In this document: positions 1 through 6,957 of the stretch, piece after piece
Numbering within the stretch: position 1 is the stretch's first letter
Layout: each line of letters opens with the position of its first letter
NCBI GenBank assembly: GCA_964528575.1
Contig: CAZGTQ010000105.1
Location: 1 to 40,489 of the forward strand
Direction of reading: 5' to 3'
Source of the DNA: CAZGTQ01 sp964528575
GTDB taxonomy: Bacteria; Planctomycetota; UBA1135; GCA-002686595
Length of the DNA stretch: 40,489 bases
Position numbers and translations under genes: made by a program
The notes under the pieces: generated by a model
The model's input: only the letters and a program-made list of their open reading frames with translations
The model's database searches: none
Told to the model about the DNA's origin: nothing

Positions 1-347
1 CGCAGCCAGACCTCGCTCTCGCTCGCGTTCTTGGGAACGACGGCGGCGTAGCCACCGAGGTCGCCGAAGAGGCCCTCGCGCGTGTCGAGCCGCAGATCCG
101 CCTCGCGCGCATCGTCGTTCGCGCCGTGACACCAGGTGCACTTCTGCGCGAGGATCGGCCGCACGTCGCGCTCGTACTCGAGGTGCTCGGGCAGGCGCTC
201 GCCGCGCCACCACGCCGCGTGCGCCTCGTCGCGCGGCGGCTCGGCTCGCGGCGGCTCGGCTCGCGGCGGCTCGGCTCGCGGCGGCACGGCTACGGGCGAC
301 ACGGCGTCCTGGGCGAGGACGAGGAGAACGGGCAGGAGCGGCACCAT
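1..347 (-). CDS. Planctomycete cytochrome c (PSCyt1/DUF1549-type) protein, N-terminal part
   Basis: The gene is cut by the left window edge; 115 codons are visible. Translation gives a short hydrophobic signal peptide (VPLLPVLLVLAQ), three copies of a P-P-R-A-E linker, then the block ERDVRPILAQKCTWCHG. That block holds a haem c attachment site C-x2-C-H (C-T-W-C-H), followed by ADLRLDTREGL and a V-V-P-K-N-ASES stretch. This is the characteristic start of planctomycete secreted proteins with a PSCyt1 domain, which usually continue into DUF1549 and DUF1553; that continuation lies outside the window. The ATG is the first start after an in-frame TAG, and a TAGACT box lies 9 nt upstream. The family is exported and haem-binding; its exact substrate is not established. 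The gene diverges from prfC. The family call is firm, the function unknown. Confidence 0.85.
   Translation of the reverse strand, partial: MVPLLPVLLVLAQDAVSPVAVPPRAEPPRAEPPRAEPPRDEAHAAWWRGERLPEHLEYERDVRPILAQKCTWCHGANDDAREADLRLDTREGLFGDLGGYAAVVPKNASESEVWL
241..285. repeat. 15-bp minisatellite encoding PPRAE repeats
   Basis: Three perfect 15-bp units lie head to tail, with a further partial match on the left side (233-240). On the minus strand they encode a Pro-Pro-Arg-Ala-Glu repeat between the signal peptide and the haem domain of the cytochrome c protein. The unit length is a multiple of three, so copy-number changes would lengthen or shorten the linker without a frameshift. Confidence 0.9.
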
Positions 348-356
348 CGCCCGAGG

Positions 357-362
357 AGTCTA
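357..362 (-). promoter_or_regulatory. -10-like box TAGACT
   Basis: TAGACT on the minus strand ends 9 nt before the ATG of the cytochrome c gene. No convincing -35 element is visible. It is one of eight similarly placed boxes in the window, which suggests a leaderless or nearly leaderless transcript. Confidence 0.4.
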
Positions 363-407
363 CCGGCTCGGGGCGCGGGCGTTCGAGCCCTGCGGGTGCC
401 GCAAGGG

Positions 408-436
408 TCGCCAGCTCGCCGGCGGGCGCCTAAGAT
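408..436 (+). promoter_or_regulatory. Possible sigma-70 promoter for prfC
   Basis: TCGCCA (408-413, four of six matches to TTGACA), a 17-bp spacer and TAAGAT (431-436, near TATAAT) form the best promoter-like arrangement upstream of prfC. Transcription would start near 443 and leave a leader of about 210 nt. A-T-rich hexamers are rare in this DNA, which makes TAAGAT conspicuous. Confidence 0.4.
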
Positions 437-653
437 CTTGCGCCTTGCGTCCCGCCGTTCCGAGAGCCTCGAGCAGCCGGCCGTCGCCCGCCGGCTCGCG
501 CCTCATACCGCCGTAGCGTGCGCTCCGGCGTTCCGGCGCGTCTTCGCGGCCATCGGCCGCGCGCGCCTCCGCCGCCGACCGGCTCGCCAGGCACCCACCG
601 AGAACGGCGCGGGAGCGGGCCGGCTCGCTCCCCGCGCCCCTTCCGTCTCGCCC

Positions 654-2243
654 ATGGACCTCGAAACGCGCCGGCGGCGCACGTTCGCGATCATCTCGCA
701 CCCCGACGCCGGCAAGACGACGCTGACGGAGAAGCTCCTGCTGTACGGCGGAGCGCTGCACCTCGCGGGCTCGATCACGGCGCGCAAGAACCAGCGCGCG
801 ACGGCGTCGGACTGGATGGAGCTCGAGCGCCAGCGCGGCATCTCGGTCAGCTCGACCGTGCTGCAGTTCGAGTACCGCGACCACTGTCTCAACCTGCTCG
901 ACACGCCGGGGCACCGCGACTTCTCCGAGGACACGTACCGCGTGCTCACCGCGGTCGACTCGGCGGTGATGGTCATCGACGCGGCGAAGGGCATCGAGAG
1001 CCAGACGCGCAAGCTCTTCGAGGTCTGCCGCATGCGCGGCGTGCCGATCTTCACGTTCGTCAACAAGCTCGACCGGCCGGGCAAGGATCCGCTCGCGCTG
1101 CTCGACGAGCTCGAGGACGCGCTCGGGATCCGCTCGTTCGCGGTCAATTGGCCGCTCGGGGCGGGCGGCGAGTTCCGCGGCGTGTTCGACCGCCTGACGC
1201 GGAACGTGCACCTGTACGAGCGCACGCCCAAGGGGGCGTACCGCGCGCCGGTCGCGGTGCACGACATCCAGGACGAGCACGCGCGTGCCGCGCTCGCGCC
1301 GGACGTCCTCGAGCGCGCGGTCGACGAGCTCGCGCTGCTCGACGGCGCCGGCGCGGAGTTCGAGCGCGAGTCCGTGCTCGCGGGCGACCTGACGCCGGTG
1401 TTCTTCGGCAGCGCGGTGCGCAACTTCGGCGTCGAGCTGCTCCTCGACGGCTTCCTCGATCTCGCGCCGCCGCCGGGACCGCGCCGCGCGCGCGAGCGGG
1501 TCGTCCTGCCCTCGGACGACGCGTTCTCGGGGTTCATCTTCAAGATCCAGGCGAACATGGACCCGCGCCACCGGGACCGGCTCGCGTTCTTGCGCATCTG
1601 CTCGGGCCGCTTCGAGCGCGACATGCCGGTGATCCACACGCGCACGGGCGATCGGATCCGACTCACGAGCTCGCACAAAGTGTTCGGCCGCGACCGCGAG
1701 ACGGTGGACGTCGCGTACCCGGGCGACGTGGTCGGGCTCGTCGGCCACGCGACGTTCCGCATCGGCGACACGCTCTCGACCGATCCCGACATCGTGTTCG
1801 ACGACATCCCTTCGTTCGCGCCGGAGTGCTTCGCGTGGATCCACGGCGAGAGCACCGCGCAGTACAAGCGTTTCGCGAAGGGGCTCGACCAACTGCTCCA
1901 GGAAGGCGTCGTGCAGTCGTTCCTGATCGAGGATGCGGCGCAGCGCGTGCCGCTGCTCGGTGCGGTCGGTCCGCTGCAGTTCGACGTCGTGCACCACCGC
2001 CTGCGCAACGAGTACGGCGCCGAGTCGCGGCTCGAGCGCGCGCCGTGGTCGATCCTGCGCTGGGTCGCGTCGGGCGAGGTCGCGAAGGGCGACCTGCCGA
2101 CCGGGGCGAAGCTGTGCCGCGACTCCGCCGGACGCGCCGCGCTGCTCTTCCTCGACGCGTGGACGTGCGACTACTTCGCGCGCCACAAGAACGTCGCGCT
2201 GTCGAGCGTGCCGCCGGACGCGGCGCCGCTGCGGCGCGCGTGA
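654..2243 (+). CDS. prfC: Peptide chain release factor 3 (RF3)
   Basis: RF3 is the translational GTPase that removes RF1/RF2 from the ribosome after peptide release. The 529-residue product matches the usual RF3 length. It shows the P-loop SHPDAGKTT (residues 15-23), the DTPGHRDF G3 motif, NKLDR G4 and the RF3-type C-terminal segment STAQYKRFAKGLDQLL. The start is set by the RF3-like opening MDLETRRRRTFAIISHPDAGK; an open extension back to position 126 is biased, non-homologous sequence. No clear Shine-Dalgarno precedes the ATG. The gene stands alone, divergent from the cytochrome c gene and convergent with the secreted-protein pair, with a hairpin between. Elongation factor G is the nearest alternative, but the length and the RRRTFAIISHPDAGKTT opening favour RF3. 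Confidence 0.96.
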   Translation: MDLETRRRRTFAIISHPDAGKTTLTEKLLLYGGALHLAGSITARKNQRATASDWMELERQRGISVSSTVLQFEYRDHCLNLLDTPGHRDFSEDTYRVLTAVDSAVMVIDAAKGIESQTRKLFEVCRMRGVPIFTFVNKLDRPGKDPLALLDELEDALGIRSFAVNWPLGAGGEFRGVFDRLTRNVHLYERTPKGAYRAPVAVHDIQDEHARAALAPDVLERAVDELALLDGAGAEFERESVLAGDLTPVFFGSAVRNFGVELLLDGFLDLAPPPGPRRARERVVLPSDDAFSGFIFKIQANMDPRHRDRLAFLRICSGRFERDMPVIHTRTGDRIRLTSSHKVFGRDRETVDVAYPGDVVGLVGHATFRIGDTLSTDPDIVFDDIPSFAPECFAWIHGESTAQYKRFAKGLDQLLQEGVVQSFLIEDAAQRVPLLGAVGPLQFDVVHHRLRNEYGAESRLERAPWSILRWVASGEVAKGDLPTGAKLCRDSAGRAALLFLDAWTCDYFARHKNVALSSVPPDAAPLRRA

Positions 2244-2330
2244 CGAAAGAGCGCGGCCTCGGGCTCGTCCATCGGGATCATGCCGGGAGCCATCCAGGCG
2301 GCCGGTACCGCGCGAGCCGTCGAACGGAGC

Positions 2331-2364
2331 GGGCCCGAGCGCGCGCGGCGGCGTGCTCGGGCCC
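2331..2364. terminator. Bidirectional GC hairpin between convergent genes
   Basis: A perfect 10-bp inverted repeat (gggcccgagc at 2331-2340, gctcgggccc at 2355-2364) with a 14-nt loop lies between the convergent ends of prfC and the secreted-protein gene. There is no T-tract, but the position fits a shared terminator. Confidence 0.6.
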
Positions 2365-2401
2365 GTGGGGAGTGCGCGGCGCGGCTGCGCTCGCGCAGGA
2401 T

Positions 2402-2435
2402 CTAGGGGACGTTCACGTCTACGGGACGTTCACGT
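2402..2435. repeat. 17-bp tandem duplication across a stop codon
   Basis: Two copies (2402-2418 and 2419-2435, one mismatch) cover the last codons and stop of the minus-strand secreted-protein gene. Each copy encodes V-N-V-P-stop in its own frame, so reading through or slipping past the first stop would end in the same tetrapeptide. Confidence 0.85.
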
Positions 2436-3663
2436 AGAAGAGGTGGCGCGTCGGGAGCATCACCGTGCCGGTGAACGGCGGCGCGACCGGGCCCGGCAGG
2501 GAGGCGGAGAAGTTGCTCGCGACGTCGAGGAAGTTCTGCGTCGGGCCGATCGGGGTCGAGGCGAGCACCGTCCAGCCCTGGAGCGTCGAGCCGCCGTAGA
2601 CGACGTCGATCGAGTTGCCGTTCGAGATCGGCGTGACCTCGCACTGATCGTGGACCGCGATGACGCCCTCGTCGACGAAGGCGCCCTCGGGGCCGGGATA
2701 GGCGAGTCCGGTCCAGCGGCCGATGCTCGTCGTCATGAGGTGGAACCACGGCAGGCCGTACGCGAACGTGTCGAGCGACGTGAACGAGCTGCCGCACGCG
2801 CTCGCTCCCTTGAAGACGCTCGCCGTCAACTGGTCGCTGCTGAGCGAGAGCGGGCAGCCGCACGCGTCGATCACCGGGATCAGGTCGCCGGTCACGAACT
2901 CCTCGGCACGGCAGGTGATCGCGCCGGGGATGTTGGAGCGGAAGCCCTCGCCGACGAGCGGGCCGCCGGGGCGGGGAATCGAGACCGGCACGAACGGGCT
3001 CCCCGGGTCGTCCGGCGACACGATGGCGAAGCTCTCGCCGGGATGGAACGTGCCGGGCTTGCTCGAGTGCGCCGGGCCGTGGATGAACGTGTCGCAGTTG
3101 TGGAAGAGCACGAGCGCGTTGTCGAAGCCGACCGTGCCGCACTGCGCCGCCCAGTCCGCGTAGCCGTAGAAGAACGCCGTGCCCTGCGACGGCAGGCACG
3201 ACGGCACCGGGCAGCCGATCGGGACGCCGGCGGTCGCCGTCAGGTCGACCTTCGCGGCGAAGCGCCAGACCTGGTGGTCGGCGCCGGCAGGATCGATTTC
3301 GCGCCACGTGCGCGTGTAGTCGAGCACGAGCAAGCCGAACGCGATCGTCGCGCCGGTCGTCCCGTCGATCACCGACAAGTCGGCGTGGTACTGCGTGCAG
3401 CTCACCGGCAGCGGCGGCGACGTGAGCACGCGGAGCTGGCGCTGGCCGCTGAGCGTGCAAGCCGTCCAGCAGAAGCCGCTCGCCGAGTCCGCGATCGGCG
3501 GGAACGGCGGCAGGTTCGGCGTGACGGGCGCGCAGCACGGGCCGTCCAGGCCGTCGGGGCCGATGCACTGGGCCGTCGCCGGCGCGGCGGCCAGCGCGAG
3601 GTGGAGCGCGACGCCGGCGAGCGCGGCGAGCGGCTTGGCGAGAGAGCGAAGAGAAGCGGTCAT
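2419..3663 (-). CDS. Secreted Cys-rich protein of unknown function, paralogue A
   Basis: The product has 414 residues. The N-terminus MTASLRSLAKPLAALAGVAL is a signal peptide, and cleavage after A-T-A would leave a mature start QCIGPDGLDGPCCAP. The rest is rich in Gly, Pro, Thr and paired Cys and has no catalytic motif that I recognise. Conserved blocks shared with the next gene include GLLVLDYTRTWRE, DHQVWRF, AFFYGYAD, LFHNCD.FIHGPAHSS, GLPWFHL and a C-terminal NFSASLPGPV. The start is fixed by a strong ribosome site GGAGGA about 5 nt before the ATG. It lies in tandem with its paralogue (3849-5090), same strand, with a 185-bp gap and a hairpin between, so the two may be transcribed separately. 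Likely exported or surface-located; function unknown. Confidence 0.85.
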   Translation of the reverse strand: MTASLRSLAKPLAALAGVALHLALAAAPATAQCIGPDGLDGPCCAPVTPNLPPFPPIADSASGFCWTACTLSGQRQLRVLTSPPLPVSCTQYHADLSVIDGTTGATIAFGLLVLDYTRTWREIDPAGADHQVWRFAAKVDLTATAGVPIGCPVPSCLPSQGTAFFYGYADWAAQCGTVGFDNALVLFHNCDTFIHGPAHSSKPGTFHPGESFAIVSPDDPGSPFVPVSIPRPGGPLVGEGFRSNIPGAITCRAEEFVTGDLIPVIDACGCPLSLSSDQLTASVFKGASACGSSFTSLDTFAYGLPWFHLMTTSIGRWTGLAYPGPEGAFVDEGVIAVHDQCEVTPISNGNSIDVVYGGSTLQGWTVLASTPIGPTQNFLDVASNFSASLPGPVAPPFTGTVMLPTRHLFYVNVP

Positions 3664-3790
3664 GGGTTCCTCCGGGGCGTGGCCGATGTCTTGTTCGTAG
3701 CGGTCGCCGTGCGACCTCGGCTCGGACAGTGCGGCGCGCGCCGGGAGCGAACGTCGCGCTCGCGCCTTTTTTCGCGGCGCCGACACGAAG

Positions 3791-3823
3791 CGAGCCCGAG
3801 CGCGGCGAACGCGCTCGGGCTCG
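3791..3823 (-). terminator. 13-bp perfect hairpin after paralogue B
   Basis: Arms cgagcccgagcgc (3791-3803) and gcgctcgggctcg (3811-3823) enclose the 7-nt loop ggcgaac. It lies 25 bp beyond the stop of the 3849-5090 gene and before the promoter area of paralogue A. It shares the core gggctcg/cgagccc with the hairpin at 2331-2364, so the terminator seems to have been duplicated with the gene. Confidence 0.65.
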
Positions 3824-3848
3824 GCGGGAGGCCCGTGGGGAATCGGCC

Positions 3849-5090
3849 CTACGGAACGTTCGTGTAGACCAGGTGCCGCGTCGGGAGCACGGTGCCGCTG
3901 AACGGCGGGAGGACCGGTCCGGGGAGCGACGCGGAGAAGTTGCTCGCCATGTCGGTGAAGTGGCGCGTCAGCGGCAGGCCGATCGGCGTCGGCGGGACCG
4001 CCCAACCCTCGGACGTCGAGCCGCCGTAGAGGATGTCGATCGAGTTGCCCGTCGTGCCGGGGACCGCGAAGCACGTGTCGTGGTATCCGAAGACGCCCTC
4101 GTCGACGAACGCGCACTCCTTGCCGGGGTAGCTCGTGTCGTTCGACCAGCAGCCGAGGCTCGTCGTCAGCAGGTGGAACCACGGCAGGCCGTAGGTGAGC
4201 GTGTCGAGCGCCGCGAACGAGCTCCCGCACGCTCCGCCTCCCTTGTACGCGCTGAGCGTGAGCTGCGCGCCGCTCAGCGAGAGCGGGCAGCCGCACAGGT
4301 CGATGATCGGCGTCAGGGAGCCCGCGACGATCGGCTCCTCCGTCTGGCAGGCGGCGATGCCGATCGGCGCGAGGTTCGTGCGCATCGCCTCGGCGACGAG
4401 CGGGCCGCCCGCGCGCGGCGAGATCGCCGGCACGAACGGGTTGCCCGGCGTGTCGGGACCGACGATCGCGTACGTCTCGCCGGGGTGGAAGACGCCGGCC
4501 TTGCTCGAGTGCGCGGGGCCGTGGATGAACAGGTCGCAGTTGTGGAAGAGCACCAGCACGGTCTCGAAGGTGCCCGTCGCGCAGTTCAGCGCGTAGTCCG
4601 CGTAGCCGTAGAAGAACGCGGTGGCCTGCGACGGAAGGCACGTAGGCACGGGGCAACTGATCGGCGAGGCGGTGCTGGCCGAGAGGTCGACCTTCACGGC
4701 GAAGCGCCACACCTGGTGATCGATGCCCGTCGGGTCGACCTCGCGCCACGTGCGCGTGTAATCGAGCACGAGCAAGCCCGAGACGATCGGCAACGCCGTG
4801 ATCGAGTCGCTGACCGTGAGCTGCGCGTTGAATTGCGCGCAGCTCACCGGCGCGGGCGGCGACGCTTGGATGCGCACGTCGCGGGTCCCGCTCAGGTTGC
4901 ACGCGCTCCAGCACAAGCCGCTGCCGGGCATCGCGATCGGCGGGAACGGGGGCAGGTTCGGGGTGGCGAGGGCGCAGCAGGGACCGTCGAGGCCGTCGGG
5001 GCCGATGCACTGGGCGGAGGCCGGTGCGGCCGCCGCGAGGGCGAGCGCGAGGACGGCGAGCGGGCGGGCGGAGCGGACGAGCGAGAACAT
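3849..5090 (-). CDS. Secreted Cys-rich protein of unknown function, paralogue B
   Basis: The 413-residue product begins with the signal peptide MFSLVRSARPLAVLALAL, with cleavage after A-S-A likely. Mature Q-C-I-G-P-D-G-L-D-G-P-C-C is identical to paralogue A. Aligned by eye over the first half, roughly two thirds of residues are identical and the cysteines line up, so this is a tandem duplication. Divergence is greatest in the middle and around A-Y-K-G-G-G-A-C-G. The ATG has a GAGGAAC ribosome site; an upstream in-frame extension adds a non-signal-like stretch and is rejected. The upstream 129 bp separate it from the DUF2007 gene on the same strand. I recognise no enzyme or binding domain; an exported or surface role is inference from the signal peptide and Cys content. 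Confidence 0.85.
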   Translation of the reverse strand: MFSLVRSARPLAVLALALAAAAPASAQCIGPDGLDGPCCALATPNLPPFPPIAMPGSGLCWSACNLSGTRDVRIQASPPAPVSCAQFNAQLTVSDSITALPIVSGLLVLDYTRTWREVDPTGIDHQVWRFAVKVDLSASTASPISCPVPTCLPSQATAFFYGYADYALNCATGTFETVLVLFHNCDLFIHGPAHSSKAGVFHPGETYAIVGPDTPGNPFVPAISPRAGGPLVAEAMRTNLAPIGIAACQTEEPIVAGSLTPIIDLCGCPLSLSGAQLTLSAYKGGGACGSSFAALDTLTYGLPWFHLLTTSLGCWSNDTSYPGKECAFVDEGVFGYHDTCFAVPGTTGNSIDILYGGSTSEGWAVPPTPIGLPLTRHFTDMASNFSASLPGPVLPPFSGTVLPTRHLVYTNVP

Positions 5091-5219
5091 GGGGTTCCTC
5101 CGGGGGAAGAGGAGGGCGGTGGGCCCTCGGGTGGTGTGGCCCCCGTTCCAGTGCGCCCGCAGCGGCGGGCGAACGCGCGGTTCGCGCGGTTTCGGCACAA
5201 CCGCCTTCGCGACCGCGAC

Positions 5220-5474
5220 TTACGGCTGGTCCGGGGCGCTCCGGCCCGGACCCCAGGCCGCCTCGAGCAGGGCGCGCGCGCGCTCGAGCGCGGATGCCGG
5301 CACGAAGACGTTCTGGCCGCGCAGCATGTCGTGGGCGGCGCGGCCGAGCTCGGCGACGTCGAAATCCGGCCCGTGGACGACGCAGGGAATGCCGGCCTCG
5401 GCGAGCAGGTTGCGCGCCAGCGCGACCTCGATGCCGTCGGCCCCCTCGATGAGCAGCGCTTTGTCGTCGGTCAC
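5220..5474 (-). CDS. DUF2007-like small protein
   Basis: The 84-residue product reads VTDDKALLIEGADGIEVALA at its start. It has the pattern of DUF2007 (putative signal-transducing) proteins: a beta strand, a helix ending in LLAEAGIP, a short strand with VVHGPDFD, and the conserved end QNVFVPASALERARALLEA. No signal peptide or membrane segment is present, so it is probably cytoplasmic. The start chosen is GTG, because a TACGAT box lies 9 nt upstream; the open frame extends further but runs into the divergent secreted-protein gene at 5599. Family members often sit as single small genes and their role is not established. The family assignment is moderate because the domain is short. Confidence 0.7.
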   Translation of the reverse strand: MTDDKALLIEGADGIEVALARNLLAEAGIPCVVHGPDFDVAELGRAAHDMLRGQNVFVPASALERARALLEAAWGPGRSAPDQP

Positions 5475-5483
5475 TTGACGGGG

Positions 5484-5489
5484 ATCGTA
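5484..5489 (-). promoter_or_regulatory. -10-like box TACGAT
   Basis: TACGAT on the minus strand ends 9 nt before the GTG start of the DUF2007-like gene. The spacing supports this GTG as start and fits a leaderless transcript. Confidence 0.4.
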
Positions 5490-5598
5490 CCCACGCCTTG
5501 CGCGGCGGTCTCCCTCTCTTTCGTACCGAGCGGCCCCACCTCCGCTAGGAACGTGAGACGCTGACACTTCGCTCCAAACCCTTTCCCGGCTCCTGACG

Positions 5599-6315
5599 AT
5601 GAGACTCCGCACGCCCTTCGCGGTCCTCGCCCCGCTCGCGCTCGCCGCGTCGCTCTCGGCCCAGACGCCGATCCCGTATCCCAGCGGCTGCCCGATCCCG
5701 TACACGTTCGTCAACGAGACCACGAGCCTGATCGAGGTCGCGCCGTGCTTCCCGGCGATCACGTCCTTGATCGGCTCGCCGATCGTGCAGCCGCCGTGCC
5801 CGCAGATCCTCCTGCTCCTCGGGCCCGGCGAGACGTACACGATCTACTGGGACCAGACGGACGAGACGGGCTCGCAGTTGCCGCCGGACATCTACTTCAT
5901 CGACGGCGTCCCCTACTCGATCGGGACGGCGAGCGCGGCGGTCGAGCCGCTCGGCCCGCCGCGCGTCGGCTTCCAGCGCTCGTTCCACCTGTGCTCGCTG
6001 AACGGCGCGAACCTGCCGTACGTCCTGCTCGCGTCCGGCTCGTCGACGAGCGGCTTCGTCCTCTGCGCCGGGCTGACGTTTCCGCTCGACTTCGACGCGA
6101 TCCTCGCCGCGCAGATCACCGGCTCGCCCGTCTTCGCGAGCTTCCTCGGGTTCCTGGACGGCGACGGCCGCTCGACCGCGCCCACGCTCGTTCTGCCGTC
6201 GCTGCCCACGCTCGCCGGCCTCGACGTGCACCTAGCGTTCACGACGTTCGATCCGTTCGGCCCGTGCGGCTTCGGCGACACCTCGCCGGCGCGCGTCGTC
6301 ACGATCCAGCCGTGA
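5599..6315 (+). CDS. Secreted protein of unknown function
   Basis: The product has 238 residues. MRLRTPFAVLAPLALAASLS followed by A-Q is a clear signal peptide with likely cleavage at S-A-Q. The mature part is rich in Pro, Gly and Thr, with several Cys, and has a C-terminal block LPSLPTLAGLDVHLAFTTFD. That block resembles a C-terminal module I know from many planctomycete exported proteins (a short strand, L-P, then L-A-G and an aromatic-ending strand). No catalytic residues are evident. A TAGGAA box at 5546-5551 would give a leader of about 45 nt. It is transcribed away from the DUF2007 gene and converges on the tautomerase gene, with a hairpin between. Function unknown. Confidence 0.8.
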   Translation: MRLRTPFAVLAPLALAASLSAQTPIPYPSGCPIPYTFVNETTSLIEVAPCFPAITSLIGSPIVQPPCPQILLLLGPGETYTIYWDQTDETGSQLPPDIYFIDGVPYSIGTASAAVEPLGPPRVGFQRSFHLCSLNGANLPYVLLASGSSTSGFVLCAGLTFPLDFDAILAAQITGSPVFASFLGFLDGDGRSTAPTLVLPSLPTLAGLDVHLAFTTFDPFGPCGFGDTSPARVVTIQP

Positions 6316-6411
6316 TCTGAGGAGAAAGCGCACGGAGCGCGATCGGTTCGCGCCTTCCTGCGGCTGAGATCTGCGGTTCAAAGAGAACCGGCCAACCGAC
6401 GACTCACGCAT

Positions 6412-6443
6412 CGAGGCCCGGGGCGACGCTGCCTCGGGCCTCG
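6412..6443. terminator. Bidirectional hairpin between convergent genes
   Basis: Twelve paired positions (one G.T) form between 6412-6423 and 6432-6443, with an 8-nt loop. It lies just before the stop of the minus-strand tautomerase gene and about 95 bp after the stop of the plus-strand secreted-protein gene, so it can serve both. Confidence 0.6.
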
Positions 6444-6448
6444 CTCGT

Positions 6449-6796
6449 TCAGCCGAGCGTCTTGCCGTTCCAGCCCCAGTCGGCGGGTGGGATGTCGACG
6501 AAGGTCACGAAGACGCGCTCGGGCGGGACGTCGACCTCGCGCGCGAGCAGGCGGCAGAGCTTGCGCGTCAGCACGGCGTTGCGGTTCGCGTCGAGCCCGC
6601 CGCTGCTGCGCAGCTCGAGGAACGCGGCAGGACCGTCCTCGCCGCCGAAGAGCATCGCCTCGGAGCGGCAGCTCACGCAGACGACGGAAGCGGGCTTCGC
6701 GAGCTGCTCCGCGACGATGCGCGTGCTCTCGTGCAGGAGGCGGTTGCGGACCTCTTCGAACGGCTCCGCGGCCAGCGTGATGGCGAGGTAGGGCAT
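6449..6796 (-). CDS. MIF-like tautomerase superfamily protein
   Basis: The 115-residue product has the length and layout of macrophage migration inhibitory factor / phenylpyruvate tautomerase homologues. Met is followed directly by Pro (M-P-Y-L), so the catalytic N-terminal proline would be exposed after Met removal. The middle has CVSCRSEAMLFGG followed by A-A-F-L-E-L-R-S. The C-terminal block VPPERVFVTFVDIPPADWGW then N-G matches the typical MIF ending. The fold is a beta-alpha-beta trimer in known members and has keto-enol tautomerase activity; the physiological substrate in bacteria is generally unclear. No signal peptide is present. Single gene, divergent from the helix-turn-helix protein gene. 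Confidence 0.88.
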   Translation of the reverse strand: MPYLAITLAAEPFEEVRNRLLHESTRIVAEQLAKPASVVCVSCRSEAMLFGGEDGPAAFLELRSSGGLDANRNAVLTRKLCRLLAREVDVPPERVFVTFVDIPPADWGWNGKTLG

Positions 6797-6806
6797 GGAG
6801 CGCGCG

Positions 6807-6812
6807 ATGGTA
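6807..6812 (-). promoter_or_regulatory. -10-like box TACCAT
   Basis: TACCAT on the minus strand ends 10 nt before the ATG of the tautomerase gene, in the context GTCTACCAT. No -35 element is recognised. Confidence 0.4.
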
Positions 6813-6942
6813 GACCGCGCCGCCGCCGCCGTTCCAGAGCGGCGGCTACGAGCTCGCGTTTCGCAAGTGCCGTTCCCGCCGGGCGCAGCGGGGCCGTGGC
6901 CTCCCCCGGGGCCCGGCTCCGCCCGCTCCTGGGCGCCCGTGC

Positions 6943-6948
6943 TACCTT
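6943..6948 (+). promoter_or_regulatory. -10-like box TACCTT
   Basis: GCTACCTT ends 9 nt before the ATG at 6958. It resembles the GCTACCAT box before the symporter gene at 7826-7831. Confidence 0.4.
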
Positions 6949-6957
6949 GGCCGGCCC

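Larger units (their letters stand above)
348..653. other. Divergent intergenic region between the cytochrome c gene and prfC
   Basis: This 306-bp gap holds no gene that I recognise. It carries the short upstream box of the minus-strand gene and a plausible promoter for prfC. The prfC reading frame stays open through this stretch, but the extra residues are low-complexity Arg/Ala/Pro and do not resemble RF3, so I treat it as untranslated leader. Confidence 0.6.

Noticed and set aside
126..653. Extension of the RF3 reading frame by 176 residues upstream
   Set aside because: The added residues are Arg/Ala/Pro-rich and unlike RF3, and they overlap the minus-strand cytochrome c gene. The conserved start lies at 654.
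3765..3775. T-tract (tttttt) as an intrinsic terminator
   Set aside because: It lies on the plus strand, where no plus-strand gene ends, and no stem directly precedes it.
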